Assembly (NCBI GenBank): GCA_035253695.1
Contig: DATFBS010000042.1
Location: 1-64,000 of the forward strand
Length of the DNA stretch: 64,000 nucleotides
Source of the DNA: JAICNG01 sp035253695
Lineage (GTDB): Bacteria > Gemmatimonadota > Gemmatimonadetes > Gemmatimonadales > Gemmatimonadaceae
Direction: 5' to 3'
Shown here in pieces: positions 1-8,906 of the stretch (its first letter is position 1; every line of letters begins with the position of its first letter). Below the pieces are notes generated by a model. That model saw nothing but the letters and a program-made list of their open reading frames with translations. It was not told the origin of the DNA and ran no database searches. The position numbers and the translations under genes are program-made.

Positions 1-1731
1 CGCCAACGAGCGCAGTCCGACGGGGGTTAGCAGCCGCTCTTCGATGATGCCAACGACCTGGGCCCATCGCGACCGATCCAGCACGGGATGGTCGAGGGAG
101 ATCGCGAACAGCTGATTGGGCCGGCACTCGGTGGAGTCACCCTCCGGTCCATCGACGAGGTCGTAGAGGTATCCGCCCGCCTCGTACCAGAATCGCCGAT
201 TGAACGAGTGCCTCACGAGCGCGGCCCTTTCGCTCACCGCGGCTCCCAATTCTTCATTCCCTTCCTCGCGCAGCCATCCGGAGAGCAGACACAGTGCATT
301 GTGCCATAGCGCGTTGATCTCCACGGCCTTTCCGCGTCGAGGCGTAACCACCCAGTCTCCGACTTTCGCGTCCATCCACGTCAGCTGATATCCCTCGGCG
401 CCCTGGCGCAGCAAACCGTCCGAGCCATCCATGCCGATACCGAATCGCGTCCCGGAGCAATGCCGCTCATAGATCTCGATCAGTGTCGGCAGCAGCAGCG
501 GGAGCATCGCGCGATCGCCCGTGTGATCGAGGTAGCGCTGCACCGCGTGAAAGAACCACAGTGTCGCGTCGGCGGTGTGGTACAATCCCTCGTCGCTCCC
601 ATCGGGGAACAGGTTGGGGATGAGCCCATCGCGAACGTAGTGCGCGAACGCGCGAAGGATGGCCCCGGCCTCCCGATGCCGCCCCGTCATCAGCGTGAGC
701 CCTTCGAGCGAGATCATCGTGTCCCGGCCCCAGTCGGTGAACCAGTGATAGCCGGCGATGACCGTTCGAATCTCGTCTCCAGTCGCCCAGGCGCGAGCGG
801 TGTCGGCGCGTCTTCCAGCCGGGATGATGATGAACTGCTCGGCGGCGAGCAGGAGCTCCGCGCCGATACCCTCACGCAGCATTTCGGGTGCGGCAGCGAG
901 CAGGCGACGCCGACGCTCGCTCTCCGACTGCACGGCCTCGCGTGGTGTGAGCGCCTGCATCACTTCAGGTCGCTCGGTCGAAGCGATCAGCGAGACTGGC
1001 CCGTGTCCATCGAGACTGACGCGGAACGAGCCCGGGCTCCAGAGGGCGCCATCGAACTCGTATCCCCGTGCCTCCTCGACACGATACAAAAACCCATCGA
1101 CGCGTTGCGGCTCGGCGAGAAACTCCGACGTCCCTCCGTGTACGGCGAGTCTCAGCGGAGGCAGATCCGTCGCTTCGATCTCGTGATATCCCTCGGCGAT
1201 GGTCAACCGATAGGGCTCCGGATGCGGGGTGCTGACCGGAGCTTCGTATCCTCGAAATTGCACCAGCGGCGTGAGCTCGAGCTGCACGGACCCCTTCGCG
1301 TTGAGCACGCGGTAGATGACGTGCACCGTGTTCTGACGATGGGGCATTACACACCGCTTCTCGATCGTCGCGCCGGGGAGCTGGTATTCCCACACCGGCA
1401 GGCCACGCTCGAGCCGAAACTCCGAGAGCCAGCGAGCACTCGGCACTTCCAGGCGTCCGCCGATGCGCTCCTCGCCGCTCACGACGATCACGTCGCCGGT
1501 CGGTGTGATCACTCGCTCGCCCACGTGACTCAGCATCACCATTCGACCGAGCGGGTTCGCCAGCGCCGCGACAAGAATCCCGTGGTAGCGCCGCGTGTTG
1601 ACGCCGGCCACGGTGCTTGACGCGTAGCCGCCGAGCCCGTTCGTGACGAGCCATTCGCGCGCGAGGAAGGCGCCTAGGCTCTCAGTCTCGACGGGAGACA
1701 CACGGATGCGGCGAGCGACGGCGATGGTCAT
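1..1731 (-). CDS. Amylo-alpha-1,6-glucosidase / glycogen debranching enzyme, 3' end outside the window
   Basis: This is an open frame of 577 codons that runs off the left edge without a stop. It starts at an ATG whose last two bases overlap the TGA of treZ (ATGA), so the two are translationally coupled. The N-terminus reads like the N-terminal domain of bacterial debranching enzymes (EWLVTNGLGGYASSTVAG, then NTRRYHGILVA). The middle carries the catalytic (alpha/alpha)6 barrel signature GYHWFTDWGRDTMISLEGL-like, followed by GLIPNLFPDG and DATLWFFHAV. The family hydrolyses alpha-1,6 branches of glycogen in the cytosol. Pairing with treZ suggests joint breakdown of alpha-glucan and its conversion to trehalose (inference). 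The C-terminal part of the barrel lies beyond position 1. Confidence 0.93.
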   Translation of the reverse strand, partial: MTIAVARRIRVSPVETESLGAFLAREWLVTNGLGGYASSTVAGVNTRRYHGILVAALANPLGRMVMLSHVGERVITPTGDVIVVSGEERIGGRLEVPSARWLSEFRLERGLPVWEYQLPGATIEKRCVMPHRQNTVHVIYRVLNAKGSVQLELTPLVQFRGYEAPVSTPHPEPYRLTIAEGYHEIEATDLPPLRLAVHGGTSEFLAEPQRVDGFLYRVEEARGYEFDGALWSPGSFRVSLDGHGPVSLIASTERPEVMQALTPREAVQSESERRRRLLAAAPEMLREGIGAELLLAAEQFIIIPAGRRADTARAWATGDEIRTVIAGYHWFTDWGRDTMISLEGLTLMTGRHREAGAILRAFAHYVRDGLIPNLFPDGSDEGLYHTADATLWFFHAVQRYLDHTGDRAMLPLLLPTLIEIYERHCSGTRFGIGMDGSDGLLRQGAEGYQLTWMDAKVGDWVVTPRRGKAVEINALWHNALCLLSGWLREEGNEELGAAVSERAALVRHSFNRRFWYEAGGYLYDLVDGPEGDSTECRPNQLFAISLDHPVLDRSRWAQVVGIIEERLLTPVGLRSLA

Positions 1732-3632
1732 GTCTGCGTTCGCGTGCGCGGGGCGAGGAGAGCCGCACACTCCCCGGTGATGTGCCAGTTCCCTGTGGGG
1801 TGGAGCGGCGTCATTCCGGATCCACCATAGCGCGGGTCCTCCGACGACCAACGGAGCTCCCATTGCATGCCGGGCGGCGGAGCCAGCAACGGCTCCGGTG
1901 CCGGATTCACATCGACGGCCGCGCCGAGATTCACGAGCAGCAAACGATCGGCATCATCGGGAGCAAAGAATCGCAGGACGAAGGCGTCTGGTGACAGCAC
2001 GGCTCCATCGATCCCGTAGCGCCCCTGCGCGGCGATCGTTGCATCGTCGCGTCTCATCGCGAGGAGGTCACGGTGCATCGTCCACGTCTCGGCGTGCCGT
2101 ACCCGCTCGGCGTGATCCAGCTTGCATCGCTCGAACGTCGCCGGATGACCAGGGTCGGCAAGGTGGGCACGCACATCGGGCTGGCCGATGCTCGGGAACT
2201 GCATGAGGAACTCGGTGCGGCCTTCGCGAACCTTGCGCAGGAGCTCTGGAACGTGATCAGCGAAATACAGGAACGGTGACGAAGTCGAAAACTCCTGTCC
2301 CTGGAAAAGCATCGGCGTTTGCGGTCCGAGGAGCAGGAGCGCGGTCATCGCTCGCCAGCGGCCGGGGGCGGTCAGCGAATGGCCGCGCTCTCCGAGGGCA
2401 GAGTTCGCGACCTGATCGTGATTCTGTAGAAAGTGGATGAATCGCGCCGGGGCGAGCCCGCGCGTTGGCGTGCCGCGATGCTGCTTCTGCCAGGCGTAGT
2501 ACTGGCCCTGGTAGAGAAACCCGTATTTGGCGGCCGACACGAACTCCTGCGGAGCTCCGAGGTAATCCGTGTAGTACGCCTCCCGTTTTCCGGTGAGGGC
2601 GACCATCGCGGTATGGTGCCAATCGTCGTTCCACAGTGCATCCAGCCCCAGACCGTCCTCGTGGGGCGCACGCAGGAGGCGCACATCCTGGGGCTCGTTT
2701 TCGCCGACGATGAGCGTGCGGCGCTCGCCCGCGACATCGCGAACGCGTTCGCACACCTCGCCAATGATGTGGCGGTCGCTGTCGTCGTAGACATTCTGCG
2801 TCGCGTCGAGCCGCAGGCCATCGAGATGAAACTCATCGATCCAGTAGCCGGCATTGGCGATGAAGAGCTCGCGCACGGGCCCGCGGTGCTCGCCGTCGAA
2901 GTTCAGCGCGGGGCCCCAGTCGGTCGTGTGACGCGTGCTGACGTAGTGCGGCGAGAACTGCGAAAGAAAATTCCCGTCGGGACCGAGGTGGTTGTAGACC
3001 ACGTCGAGAATGACCCCGATCCCGAGCGCATGCGCGCGATCCACGAAGCGGCGGAAGTCGTTCGGCGTTCCGTAGAGTCGAGTGGGAGCGAAGAGATCAA
3101 CCCCGTCGTAACCCCATCCGAAGCGGCCCGGCCACTCGGCGACGGGCATGAGCTCGATCACGGAGATGCCAAGCTCCGCGAGCGGCGGCAGCTCGCGCAT
3201 GGCGGCCGCCCACGTGCCTTCCCGCGTGAACGTGCCCACATGCATCTCATAGAGCACGGCCCCCGACAGCTCCGGTCCGGGCCATGCGTCATCGGTCCAG
3301 TGAAATTTCCCCGGATCGACCACGCACGATGGACCGTGCGGGCCCTGCGGCTGGAATCGTGAGGCGGGATCCGGGAATCGCTCGCCCTCATCGAGACGGT
3401 AGCGGTAAAGCGTACCTTCTCCCGAGCCGTCAACGATGCCAGCGAAGTAGCCACCGTCTTCCGGCTCGAGGGCCACCGTTCGTACGACGTCACCCTTCAC
3501 ATCCTCGAGCGCAACGTCGACGTTCGTGCGCGCGGGCGCCCACACCCTGAAGTGCGCTGCGTCGGCGCTCACTAATTCCGCGCCGACGGGTAGCCGGCGG
3601 CGAGCTGCGATGACGATGCGTGAGGAGATCAT
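1728..3632 (-). CDS. treZ: Malto-oligosyltrehalose trehalohydrolase
   Basis: The 634-residue GH13 enzyme releases trehalose from the end of maltooligosyl-trehalose made by TreY; both act in the cytosol. An N-terminal CBM48-like domain (about 20-110, FRVWAP) precedes the TIM barrel. The three GH13 acidic residues are visible: nucleophile Asp276 in DGLRLDAT, acid/base Glu311 in VGENEPQ, and Asp406 in FLQNHDQVAN. VLYEMHVGTFT and GYDGVDLFAP are also typical of TreZ. Length is slightly above the usual ~600. The stop overlaps the start of the downstream debranching enzyme by 4 bp. TreY is not in the window and may lie beyond its left edge. Confidence 0.95.
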   Translation of the reverse strand: MISSRIVIAARRRLPVGAELVSADAAHFRVWAPARTNVDVALEDVKGDVVRTVALEPEDGGYFAGIVDGSGEGTLYRYRLDEGERFPDPASRFQPQGPHGPSCVVDPGKFHWTDDAWPGPELSGAVLYEMHVGTFTREGTWAAAMRELPPLAELGISVIELMPVAEWPGRFGWGYDGVDLFAPTRLYGTPNDFRRFVDRAHALGIGVILDVVYNHLGPDGNFLSQFSPHYVSTRHTTDWGPALNFDGEHRGPVRELFIANAGYWIDEFHLDGLRLDATQNVYDDSDRHIIGEVCERVRDVAGERRTLIVGENEPQDVRLLRAPHEDGLGLDALWNDDWHHTAMVALTGKREAYYTDYLGAPQEFVSAAKYGFLYQGQYYAWQKQHRGTPTRGLAPARFIHFLQNHDQVANSALGERGHSLTAPGRWRAMTALLLLGPQTPMLFQGQEFSTSSPFLYFADHVPELLRKVREGRTEFLMQFPSIGQPDVRAHLADPGHPATFERCKLDHAERVRHAETWTMHRDLLAMRRDDATIAAQGRYGIDGAVLSPDAFVLRFFAPDDADRLLLVNLGAAVDVNPAPEPLLAPPPGMQWELRWSSEDPRYGGSGMTPLHPTGNWHITGECAALLAPRTRTQT

Positions 3633-3670
3633 CCTGCCGCGTTATCTCGCAAGAATCGCGCAGTTTGTGT

Positions 3671-3785
3671 AACGGCAAAGATGACGGAGGTCAGAATAAG
3701 GAATGAGGAACGAGGAATGAGGAAGTTTTTTTTCCTCACTCCTCGTTCCTTTTTCCTCATCGTGACATCTGACATCCTTGCCGTT
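3671..3785. repeat. Word-iterated inverted repeat, GAGGAAY family, after the alcohol dehydrogenase gene
   Basis: The left half repeats GAGGAA(T/C)G words and the right half carries CCTCATTCCTCGTT-type complements, around a centre of eight T. The outer ends are 13-bp arms AACGGCAAAGATG / CATCCTTGCCGTT with one mismatch. The right arm also contains GACATCTGACATC, a word shared with the element at 44953-45046. It lies 5 bp past the stop codon of the minus-strand alcohol dehydrogenase gene and upstream of treZ. It could terminate dehydrogenase transcription. Confidence 0.85.
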
Positions 3786-3789
3786 GCTT

Positions 3790-4962
3790 CTACGGCTTGA
3801 GAACTACCTTCGTGCACTCATCTTCCTTATGGAGAAACATGTCGTACCCGGCAGGCGCATCCTCGAGGCTCAGACGGTGCGAGATCACGAACGTCGGATC
3901 GATCTCCCCCTTCTTGATCCGCTCCAGTAGCGGCTTCATGTAACGCTGCACATGGCACTGGCCGCTGCGAATCGTCAGCGCGCGGTTCATCACCGAACCC
4001 ATCGGAAACTTGTCGATGAACCCGCCATAGACCCCGATCACCGAGACCGTCCCCCCGTTCCGACACGCCAGAATCGCCTGACGCAGCGCGGTCGGACGAT
4101 CGGTCTCCAGGCGCATCATCTGCTTGGCGCGATCGTACTTGTAGTCGAGTCCCCGGCTGTGCGCTTCCATGCCGACCGCGTCGATGCAGGCGTCCGGACC
4201 GCGGCCGCCCGTCATCTCCTTCAGCACGTCCAGGACGCTGTCGACCTCTTCGTAGTTGATCGTTTCCGCGTTCGTGTGCTCTTCCGCCATCCGCAGGCGC
4301 GCGGGGAACCGATCGATCGCGATCACACGCTCGGCGCCAAGCAGGAACGCGCTGGCGATGGCGAACTGGCCGACGGGTCCGCACCCCCACACGGCGATGA
4401 CGTCGCCGCCTTTGATGTTGCACATCTCGGCGCCCATGTATCCCGTCGGAAAGATGTCCGAGAGGAAGAGCACCTGCTCGTCGGTAAACCCATTCTCGAC
4501 TTTCAGCGGCCCGAAATCCGCGAACGGCACGCGTACGAGCTCGGCCTGCCCCCCCGCGAAGCCGCCGGTGAGATGCGAGTAGCCGAACGCCCCCGCTCCC
4601 GCATGGCCCCACATCTTCTCCGCCATCCACGCGTTGGGATTCGAATTCTCACATAACGAGTACAGCTCCTGCTTGCACATCCAGCATCCGCCGCAGGCGA
4701 TCGCGAACGGCACGACGACGCGGTCGCCGGCTTTGAGATTCTTCACTCCCTTTCCGACCTCCATGACTTCGCCCATGAATTCGTGGCCGAGGATGTCGCC
4801 CTTCATCATCGAGGGAACGAAGCCGTTGTAGAGATGAAGGTCAGATCCGCAGATGGCTGTCGATGTGACACGCACGATCGCATCGCGGTCATTGAGGATT
4901 CTCGGATCGGGAACGTCCTCGACCTTTACCTTCTGCTTCCCTTCCCAGCAATTCGCTCTCAT
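3790..4962 (-). CDS. Zinc-dependent medium-chain alcohol/formaldehyde dehydrogenase
   Basis: This medium-chain dehydrogenase of about 390 residues resembles the glutathione-independent formaldehyde dehydrogenase branch. Catalytic-zinc ligands Cys38 (AICGSDLH) and His60-Glu61 (GHE) are present, as are structural-zinc cysteines 90, 93, 96 and 104. The Rossmann nucleotide site VWGCGPVGQFA follows. An ATG lies six bases upstream, but the AAGGAG ribosome site abuts it directly and is correctly spaced for the ATG at 4962, so I start there. The neighbour upstream in the same direction is a SRPBCC membrane protein, a pairing often seen for this dehydrogenase type. The substrate cannot be told from sequence. 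Confidence 0.9.
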   Translation of the reverse strand: MRANCWEGKQKVKVEDVPDPRILNDRDAIVRVTSTAICGSDLHLYNGFVPSMMKGDILGHEFMGEVMEVGKGVKNLKAGDRVVVPFAIACGGCWMCKQELYSLCENSNPNAWMAEKMWGHAGAGAFGYSHLTGGFAGGQAELVRVPFADFGPLKVENGFTDEQVLFLSDIFPTGYMGAEMCNIKGGDVIAVWGCGPVGQFAIASAFLLGAERVIAIDRFPARLRMAEEHTNAETINYEEVDSVLDVLKEMTGGRGPDACIDAVGMEAHSRGLDYKYDRAKQMMRLETDRPTALRQAILACRNGGTVSVIGVYGGFIDKFPMGSVMNRALTIRSGQCHVQRYMKPLLERIKKGEIDPTFVISHRLSLEDAPAGYDMFLHKEDECTKVVLKP

Positions 4963-5028
4963 CTGCATCTCCTTCCAGACGTCGAGGTCACGTCGCGGCC
5001 GAGGTGGTCTCGCGGCGAGTGCATGTGA

Positions 5029-6057
5029 TCACAGCTGAGGGGCGTGCTCCACTGGCCGCGCCGGATTCGGGCCGCGCTCGAGGCTGTCATCCGAGTGGAC
5101 CACATCTCCCGTCTCCATCACCTGCTTGAATCGACGCAGGTCGTTGCGCATCTGCGTCTTCGGGACCTCGTCGAAGATCTTCGCCAGCTTTGCCCCGATC
5201 ACGCCGCCGGGCGGGTGAAACCGCATCTCGAGGATGACCTCCGTTCCGCGGTCGCCGGGTGCCGGAGCGAATCGCACCGACCCGGAGTTTTCGACGTCGG
5301 CTCTCTCCAGCGATTGCCACACGATGAGCTCGTTCGGACGATCCTCGATGATCTCGGCGTCCCACTCCACCGTCATCCCGACCGGCGCCTTCGCCTTCCA
5401 GTGGGAAGTGCGTTCGCTGGTGATGCGCACTGCTTCGAGATGGCTCATGAAGCGAGGCAGGTTGTCGAAATCTCGCCAGAACCGGTACACCTCTTCAGGC
5501 GAACGTCCGACGGTCAGCGCGGTCCTGATCTCGATCGCGTTGTCCGTCGCACCATCCCCCGTGCCCTGCTGAAGTCGCGTGCCGCAATAGACGTCCAGCG
5601 CGGTAACGCCGAGCACGGCGGCCGTCGTCGCGGCGACGCGAGTCTTTTGCGCATTCTCGGATCGCATCGCCGAGCCCAGCAGGGCGAGGTCCATCGCGTC
5701 TCCAGCGACGCGGCTCCACACCCATGCCGTGGGTCTGCGTTGCGAGAGAATCCCGACACCACTGGCGATCTCCCGCATCCCCATGCCGCGCAGGAGGCGG
5801 CGATTTCTCTCATCGGCCTCGATTCCGATTAGGCGGGCAACGCCATGAGGGGCAACGACTTCGGCAAGCCCTAACCCGATGCTGAACCAGCCGAGCGCGC
5901 GCGCGAGTCCCTCACCGTGTCCCTTCTCCGCTCGCGCAGCATGGTCATCAGCGTGTTCGGCCCGTGTCCGTCCGCGCACGGCGGGACGCTTCGACGCGCG
6001 GCTGCTGCTTGCGGCGGCCCTGGGATTCGCGTCGTCGGTCGTTAGGTAGGAATCCAT
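5029..6057 (-). CDS. SRPBCC (polyketide cyclase/dehydrase-like) protein with N-terminal DUF4267-like membrane region
   Basis: The 342-residue protein has a charged, low-complexity N-terminus (1-50) and a moderately hydrophobic part at about 50-160 (ARALGWFSIGLGLAEV, LLRGMGMREIASGVGIL). A SRPBCC lipid-binding fold follows at about 175-300 (RSPEEVYRFWRDFDNLPRFM, then WDAEIIEDRPNELIVW). The family binds hydrophobic ligands and sometimes acts as a cyclase. Here the membrane-like N-terminus suggests an envelope role (inference). A GGAG site lies about 10 bases before the chosen ATG. It is the first gene of a minus-strand pair with the dehydrogenase, 67 bp apart, and is divergent from the kinase gene. 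Confidence 0.8.
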   Translation of the reverse strand: MDSYLTTDDANPRAAASSSRASKRPAVRGRTRAEHADDHAARAEKGHGEGLARALGWFSIGLGLAEVVAPHGVARLIGIEADERNRRLLRGMGMREIASGVGILSQRRPTAWVWSRVAGDAMDLALLGSAMRSENAQKTRVAATTAAVLGVTALDVYCGTRLQQGTGDGATDNAIEIRTALTVGRSPEEVYRFWRDFDNLPRFMSHLEAVRITSERTSHWKAKAPVGMTVEWDAEIIEDRPNELIVWQSLERADVENSGSVRFAPAPGDRGTEVILEMRFHPPGGVIGAKLAKIFDEVPKTQMRNDLRRFKQVMETGDVVHSDDSLERGPNPARPVEHAPQL

Positions 6058-6260
6058 CTGCCATCAACTCCTCAGGAGGGATGTGCCCGGGAAAGCATTG
6101 CTCGTGCCGAGACGCGCACGCGCAGTGGGATTCCTTTCGGGCGGGCCGTCAATGGTACTCCGGGGCGGGGGGCGAAGGGTGTCGGGCGTCGTTGCGGCGG
6201 GAATCACCTCGACCTAGTGTGAGGGCCAGCCGTAGTTTACAGGTCCCCCTCGCCCCCGAT

Positions 6261-8903
6261 GTGAGCACCGAAGTCATCGTCGACCGACTGCGCGCCGCAC
6301 TCGCGGGGCGCTACGAAGTGCAGCGCGAGCTTGGCCGCGGCGGTTTCGCGACCGTGTATCTCGCTGCCGACGTGCGCCATGGGCGCATGGTCGCGATCAA
6401 GGTGCTCCACCCCGAGCTGATCGGCACGCTTCAGTCCGAGCGATTCCTCCGCGAGATCCGCGTCGTGGCGCACCTCAACCACCCGCACATCCTGCCCATG
6501 CTCGACTCGGGCGAGGCGGATGGGCTCCTCTTCTTCGTGATGCCGTACGTCGAGGGAGAGACCTTGCGCCACTTTCTCGACCGGGAGAAGCAGCTTTCCA
6601 TCGGGGAGGCGCTCCGCCTCACCGCCGAGATCGCGGACGGACTCTCGTACGCGCACTCCCGCGGGCTCGTCCATCGCGACATCAAGCCCGAGAACATCAT
6701 GCTGTCGAGCGGGCACGCCGTGGTCACCGACTTCGGCATCGGGCGCGCGATCGATCAGTCGGCCTCGGACCGTCTAACGTATACGGGGATGGCGACGGGC
6801 TCTCCGGCCTACATGAGTCCGGAGCAGTGGACCGCATCGGACCGAGTGGACGGCCGCGCCGACGAATACAGCCTCGCCTGTGTCCTCTATGAGATGCTCG
6901 TCGGTGAGACTCCCTTCTCCGGCACATCGGCGAGCGCCCTCATGGCGCGGCACAACATGTCGCCCGTTCCCTCGGTGCGACTCGTTCGCCCGAACGTTCC
7001 GGAAGCGGTCGATGAGGCCATTGCGCGCGCGATGGAGAAGATCCCCGCCGATCGCTATCCAACAGTCACGCAGTTCGCGGAAGCGCTTGCCGCCGCTCCT
7101 CCGCCCGTCCGCGTTACCACCGAGGACCCGATCGGCGCGCTCGCCGAGCGGCGCGCGGCCCGGAAGAGGACGCCTTTCACGCGCGCGAGACTGGGAATCG
7201 CGGCGGCGGTGCTGCTCGTCGGGGTCCTTGGCTTCTTCGCGTATCGCCAATTCAGCGGCGCTCGCGGCTACACCCGCCTGGTGGTTCTGCCGTTCGAGAA
7301 CGGGGGGAACAGAGAGGACGCCTATCTCGTCGATGGCATCACCGGCGAGCTGACCAACAAGCTCTCCGGCATTGGAAGCCTCGGCGTGATCGCCCGCACG
7401 AGCGCGGTGCAGTATCGAAACAGCCGCAAGACGGCCCGAGAAATCGGACGCGAGCTGCAGGTGCAGTATCTCGTCGAAGGCAGTGTCCGCCGAGCACGAG
7501 CGGCCGGCGGTGCCGGAGCGGTGCATGTCAACGCGCGATTGATACGCGCCGAGGACAACACCCAGATCTGGACGGAGAACTTCCCCGTCGAGGCGAGCGA
7601 TGTCACGGATCTGGAGTCGCGAATCGCCGAGCGGGTAGCGGCGAAGCTCGACGTGGTGCTTCTCGAGCCTGAGAAGCGTCGTCTGGGCAAGGCGGCTACC
7701 CGCAACGCCCAGGCCTACGAGCACTATTTGCGCGGCAACGAGCATTACGAGCGCAGCTGGTCGCGAACGGATGTCGAGACCGCGGTCCAGATGTACGAGG
7801 AGGCGTTGGAGCTCGATCCCGACTACGCGCTGGCGCACGCGCGACTCGCGCAGGCGCACGCCTGGATGCATCGCCTCGATTACGATCTGCGTGAGGACCG
7901 GCTCATCGCTGCCAAGCGAGCGGCCGACCGCGCCGTCGCCCTCGACCCCGACCTCCCCGACGCTCATGTCGCGCTTGGACTGTACTACTACTGGGGCCGT
8001 CGGAACTACGACGAGGCCATCAAGGAGTTCACCCGTGCGCTGGAGCTGGAGCCCAGCAACGCCCAGGCGCTCCGCCAGCTCGGCAACGTTAGGCGGCGGC
8101 AGGGCCGCTTCGCCGAGGCCGTCGATGATTATCGGCGGTCGGCCGACCTCGATCCACGATCCCATCAGGCGTGGTTCAACCTCGGCGAGACCCTGCTGTT
8201 CACACACCGGTACGACGAGGCGCGCCTCCATCTCGACCGGGTGACGGCACTCGCTCCCGAGTTTCTGGAAGGGTACATCCAGCGGGCGCGCGTCGTGATC
8301 AACGCGTCCGGCGACCTCGCCGCTGCCCGCCGTATCCTGCGAGAGGCGGAGGAGCGCATCCCGCCAGCCGCGTGGCGCTCCACCATGCTCGACTTTTCCC
8401 GCATCATTCATCATCCGGAGCTCGACGACCTGCTGGATCGCATCCGTCCTGGGATGTACGGCCTGGATAGCACCAGCTACCACCACCTCAAGGGCACGAT
8501 GCTCCTGCAGCTGGGACACGTCGGTCGTTCGAGCGTCCAGTTCGATTCGGCCCGCCGCCGGCTCGAGCGCATGCGCCAAGACCTTCCCGATCAGGCGTGG
8601 ATTCATGGCCAGCTCGGCGTGGCGTACGCCGTGTTGAAGCGGCCGGACGATGCGGTGCGATCGGCGGAGCGTGGCGTGCAGCTGCAATCGCCGTCGGGCG
8701 ATGCTTTCGATGGTCCGGAACGACTGACGACCCTCGCCCTCGTGCACTCTCTTCTCGGGAATGACGAAAAGGCGATCGAGTACTACTCGCAGGTGATCGC
8801 CATGCCCTCGTGGACATCGCCGCACTCGCTGCGTGTCGAGCCACTGCTCGCGCGCCTGAGGACCAATCCCGACTTCCAGCGCCTCCTCGACGCTCAGCGC
8901 TAG
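6261..8903 (+). CDS. Transmembrane Ser/Thr protein kinase with TolB-like (FlgO-type) domain and TPR array
   Basis: The 880-residue sensor kinase contains, in order, a PknB-like kinase domain (about 17-280), one membrane segment (about 311-328, AAAVLLVGVLGFFAY), a TolB/FlgO-like domain (LVVLPFENGG to VQYLVEGSVRR, about 339-460) and a long TPR region (about 490-870). The kinase is complete: glycine loop GRGGFATV, Lys47, HRD Asp140 in VHRDIKPEN, DFG 157-159 and the SPAYMSPEQ segment. I start at the GTG at 6261 because the kinase fold begins soon after. The in-frame upstream extension to 5964 has no recognisable protein content and would overlap the divergent gene. It is followed 3 bp later by the asparagine-synthetase-like gene, so it may regulate the polysaccharide locus (inference). 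Confidence 0.92.
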   Translation: MSTEVIVDRLRAALAGRYEVQRELGRGGFATVYLAADVRHGRMVAIKVLHPELIGTLQSERFLREIRVVAHLNHPHILPMLDSGEADGLLFFVMPYVEGETLRHFLDREKQLSIGEALRLTAEIADGLSYAHSRGLVHRDIKPENIMLSSGHAVVTDFGIGRAIDQSASDRLTYTGMATGSPAYMSPEQWTASDRVDGRADEYSLACVLYEMLVGETPFSGTSASALMARHNMSPVPSVRLVRPNVPEAVDEAIARAMEKIPADRYPTVTQFAEALAAAPPPVRVTTEDPIGALAERRAARKRTPFTRARLGIAAAVLLVGVLGFFAYRQFSGARGYTRLVVLPFENGGNREDAYLVDGITGELTNKLSGIGSLGVIARTSAVQYRNSRKTAREIGRELQVQYLVEGSVRRARAAGGAGAVHVNARLIRAEDNTQIWTENFPVEASDVTDLESRIAERVAAKLDVVLLEPEKRRLGKAATRNAQAYEHYLRGNEHYERSWSRTDVETAVQMYEEALELDPDYALAHARLAQAHAWMHRLDYDLREDRLIAAKRAADRAVALDPDLPDAHVALGLYYYWGRRNYDEAIKEFTRALELEPSNAQALRQLGNVRRRQGRFAEAVDDYRRSADLDPRSHQAWFNLGETLLFTHRYDEARLHLDRVTALAPEFLEGYIQRARVVINASGDLAAARRILREAEERIPPAAWRSTMLDFSRIIHHPELDDLLDRIRPGMYGLDSTSYHHLKGTMLLQLGHVGRSSVQFDSARRRLERMRQDLPDQAWIHGQLGVAYAVLKRPDDAVRSAERGVQLQSPSGDAFDGPERLTTLALVHSLLGNDEKAIEYYSQVIAMPSWTSPHSLRVEPLLARLRTNPDFQRLLDAQR

Positions 8904-8906
8904 CGG

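Noticed and set aside
5964..6260. Possible 99-residue N-terminal extension of the kinase
   Set aside because: Arg/Ser-rich, no conserved content, overlaps the divergent gene; the GTG at 6261 sits right before the kinase fold.
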